Shown piece after piece: positions 5,254 to 5,320 of a stretch of DNA of 5,320 nucleotides. The notes beneath the pieces were generated by a model. That model searched no databases. It saw nothing but the letters and a program-made list of their open reading frames with translations, and had not been told where the DNA came from. The translations under genes and the position numbers were made by a program. The stretch covers positions 1-5,320 of the forward strand of contig CAJXKX010000176.1 in NCBI GenBank assembly GCA_913055965.1, read 5' to 3'. Numbering within the stretch: the first letter of the stretch is position 1; the number at the start of each line of letters is the position of its first letter. The stretch is from an uncultured Roseovarius sp. (GTDB lineage: Bacteria; Pseudomonadota; Alphaproteobacteria; Rhodobacterales; Rhodobacteraceae).

Positions 5254-5320
5254 CAGGCGCTCCTGCGATGGGCGAGCAGCCGCGCCTCGCGCGGCAGAAG
5301 CGCGCGCAGCGCCTTGAGGC
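5253..5320 (-). CDS. flbT: Flagellar biosynthesis repressor FlbT (3' end only)
   Basis: The minus strand is open from the right edge to a TGA at 5255-5253, giving the last 21 residues LKALRALLPREARLL followed by AHRRSA. The block LKALRALLPREARLL matches what I recall of the FlbT C-terminus in Rhodobacterales. FlbT, studied in Caulobacter, acts after transcription on flagellin mRNA and works with FlaF. The stop overlaps the DUF1217 start by one base (TGATG), and the DUF1217 ribosome site lies inside this coding end. Only the tail is visible, so the call rests on a short match plus gene order. Confidence 0.75.
   Translation of the reverse strand, partial: LKALRALLPREARLLAHRRSA

Overview
The window is a compact stretch of flagellar structural and export genes. 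It most likely comes from a high-GC alphaproteobacterium of the Rhodobacterales (Rhodobacter/Paracoccus/roseobacter relatives). This rests on the very GC-rich coding sequence with GC-biased third positions, the gene set (flbT next to a DUF1217 gene, and flgB-flgC-fliE-fliQ-flgF-flgG in one run), and protein wording typical of that group as I remember it. No database search was possible, so the taxonomic call is an inference.

Layout from right to left, following transcription of the minus strand. The last 21 codons of a gene resembling flbT (flagellin mRNA regulator) enter at the right edge. It overlaps by one base a 266-codon DUF1217 gene (4453-5253, minus). Next comes fliI, the export ATPase, alone on the plus strand (3027-4409). 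It converges on the DUF1217 gene across 43 bp and diverges from flgB across about 85 bp. From that gap a tightly packed minus-strand operon runs to the left edge: flgB (2555-2941), flgC (2124-2543), fliE (1797-2087), fliQ (1523-1792), flgF (806-1519) and flgG (3-788). The ATG of a further gene, probably flgA, overlaps the flgG stop at bases 1-3. Spacings within this operon are 11, 36, 4, 3 and 17 nt, then a 1-nt overlap.

Function. FliE joins the MS ring to the rod, FlgB, FlgC and FlgF form the proximal rod, and FlgG forms the distal rod. FliQ is an inner-membrane part of the flagellar type III export gate, and FliI is the ATPase that feeds it. FlbT controls flagellin expression. The DUF1217 protein is a conserved but uncharacterised flagellar-locus protein. 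The window therefore encodes mostly the early, rod-building stage of flagellar assembly plus two export components.

Start sites needed care. For flgB and flgC the longest frames begin at TTG codons with poor context, while GTG 2941 and ATG 2543 each have a well-spaced Shine-Dalgarno sequence and fit the family N-termini. Nearly all DNA is coding, and no interval over 300 bp lacks a gene. I saw no RNA gene, mobile element, CRISPR array or clear intrinsic terminator. I found no convincing undescribed system. The points most worth a second look are the DUF1217 protein, the isolated fliI with a short N-terminus and no fliJ beside it, and the A+T-rich divergent control region.
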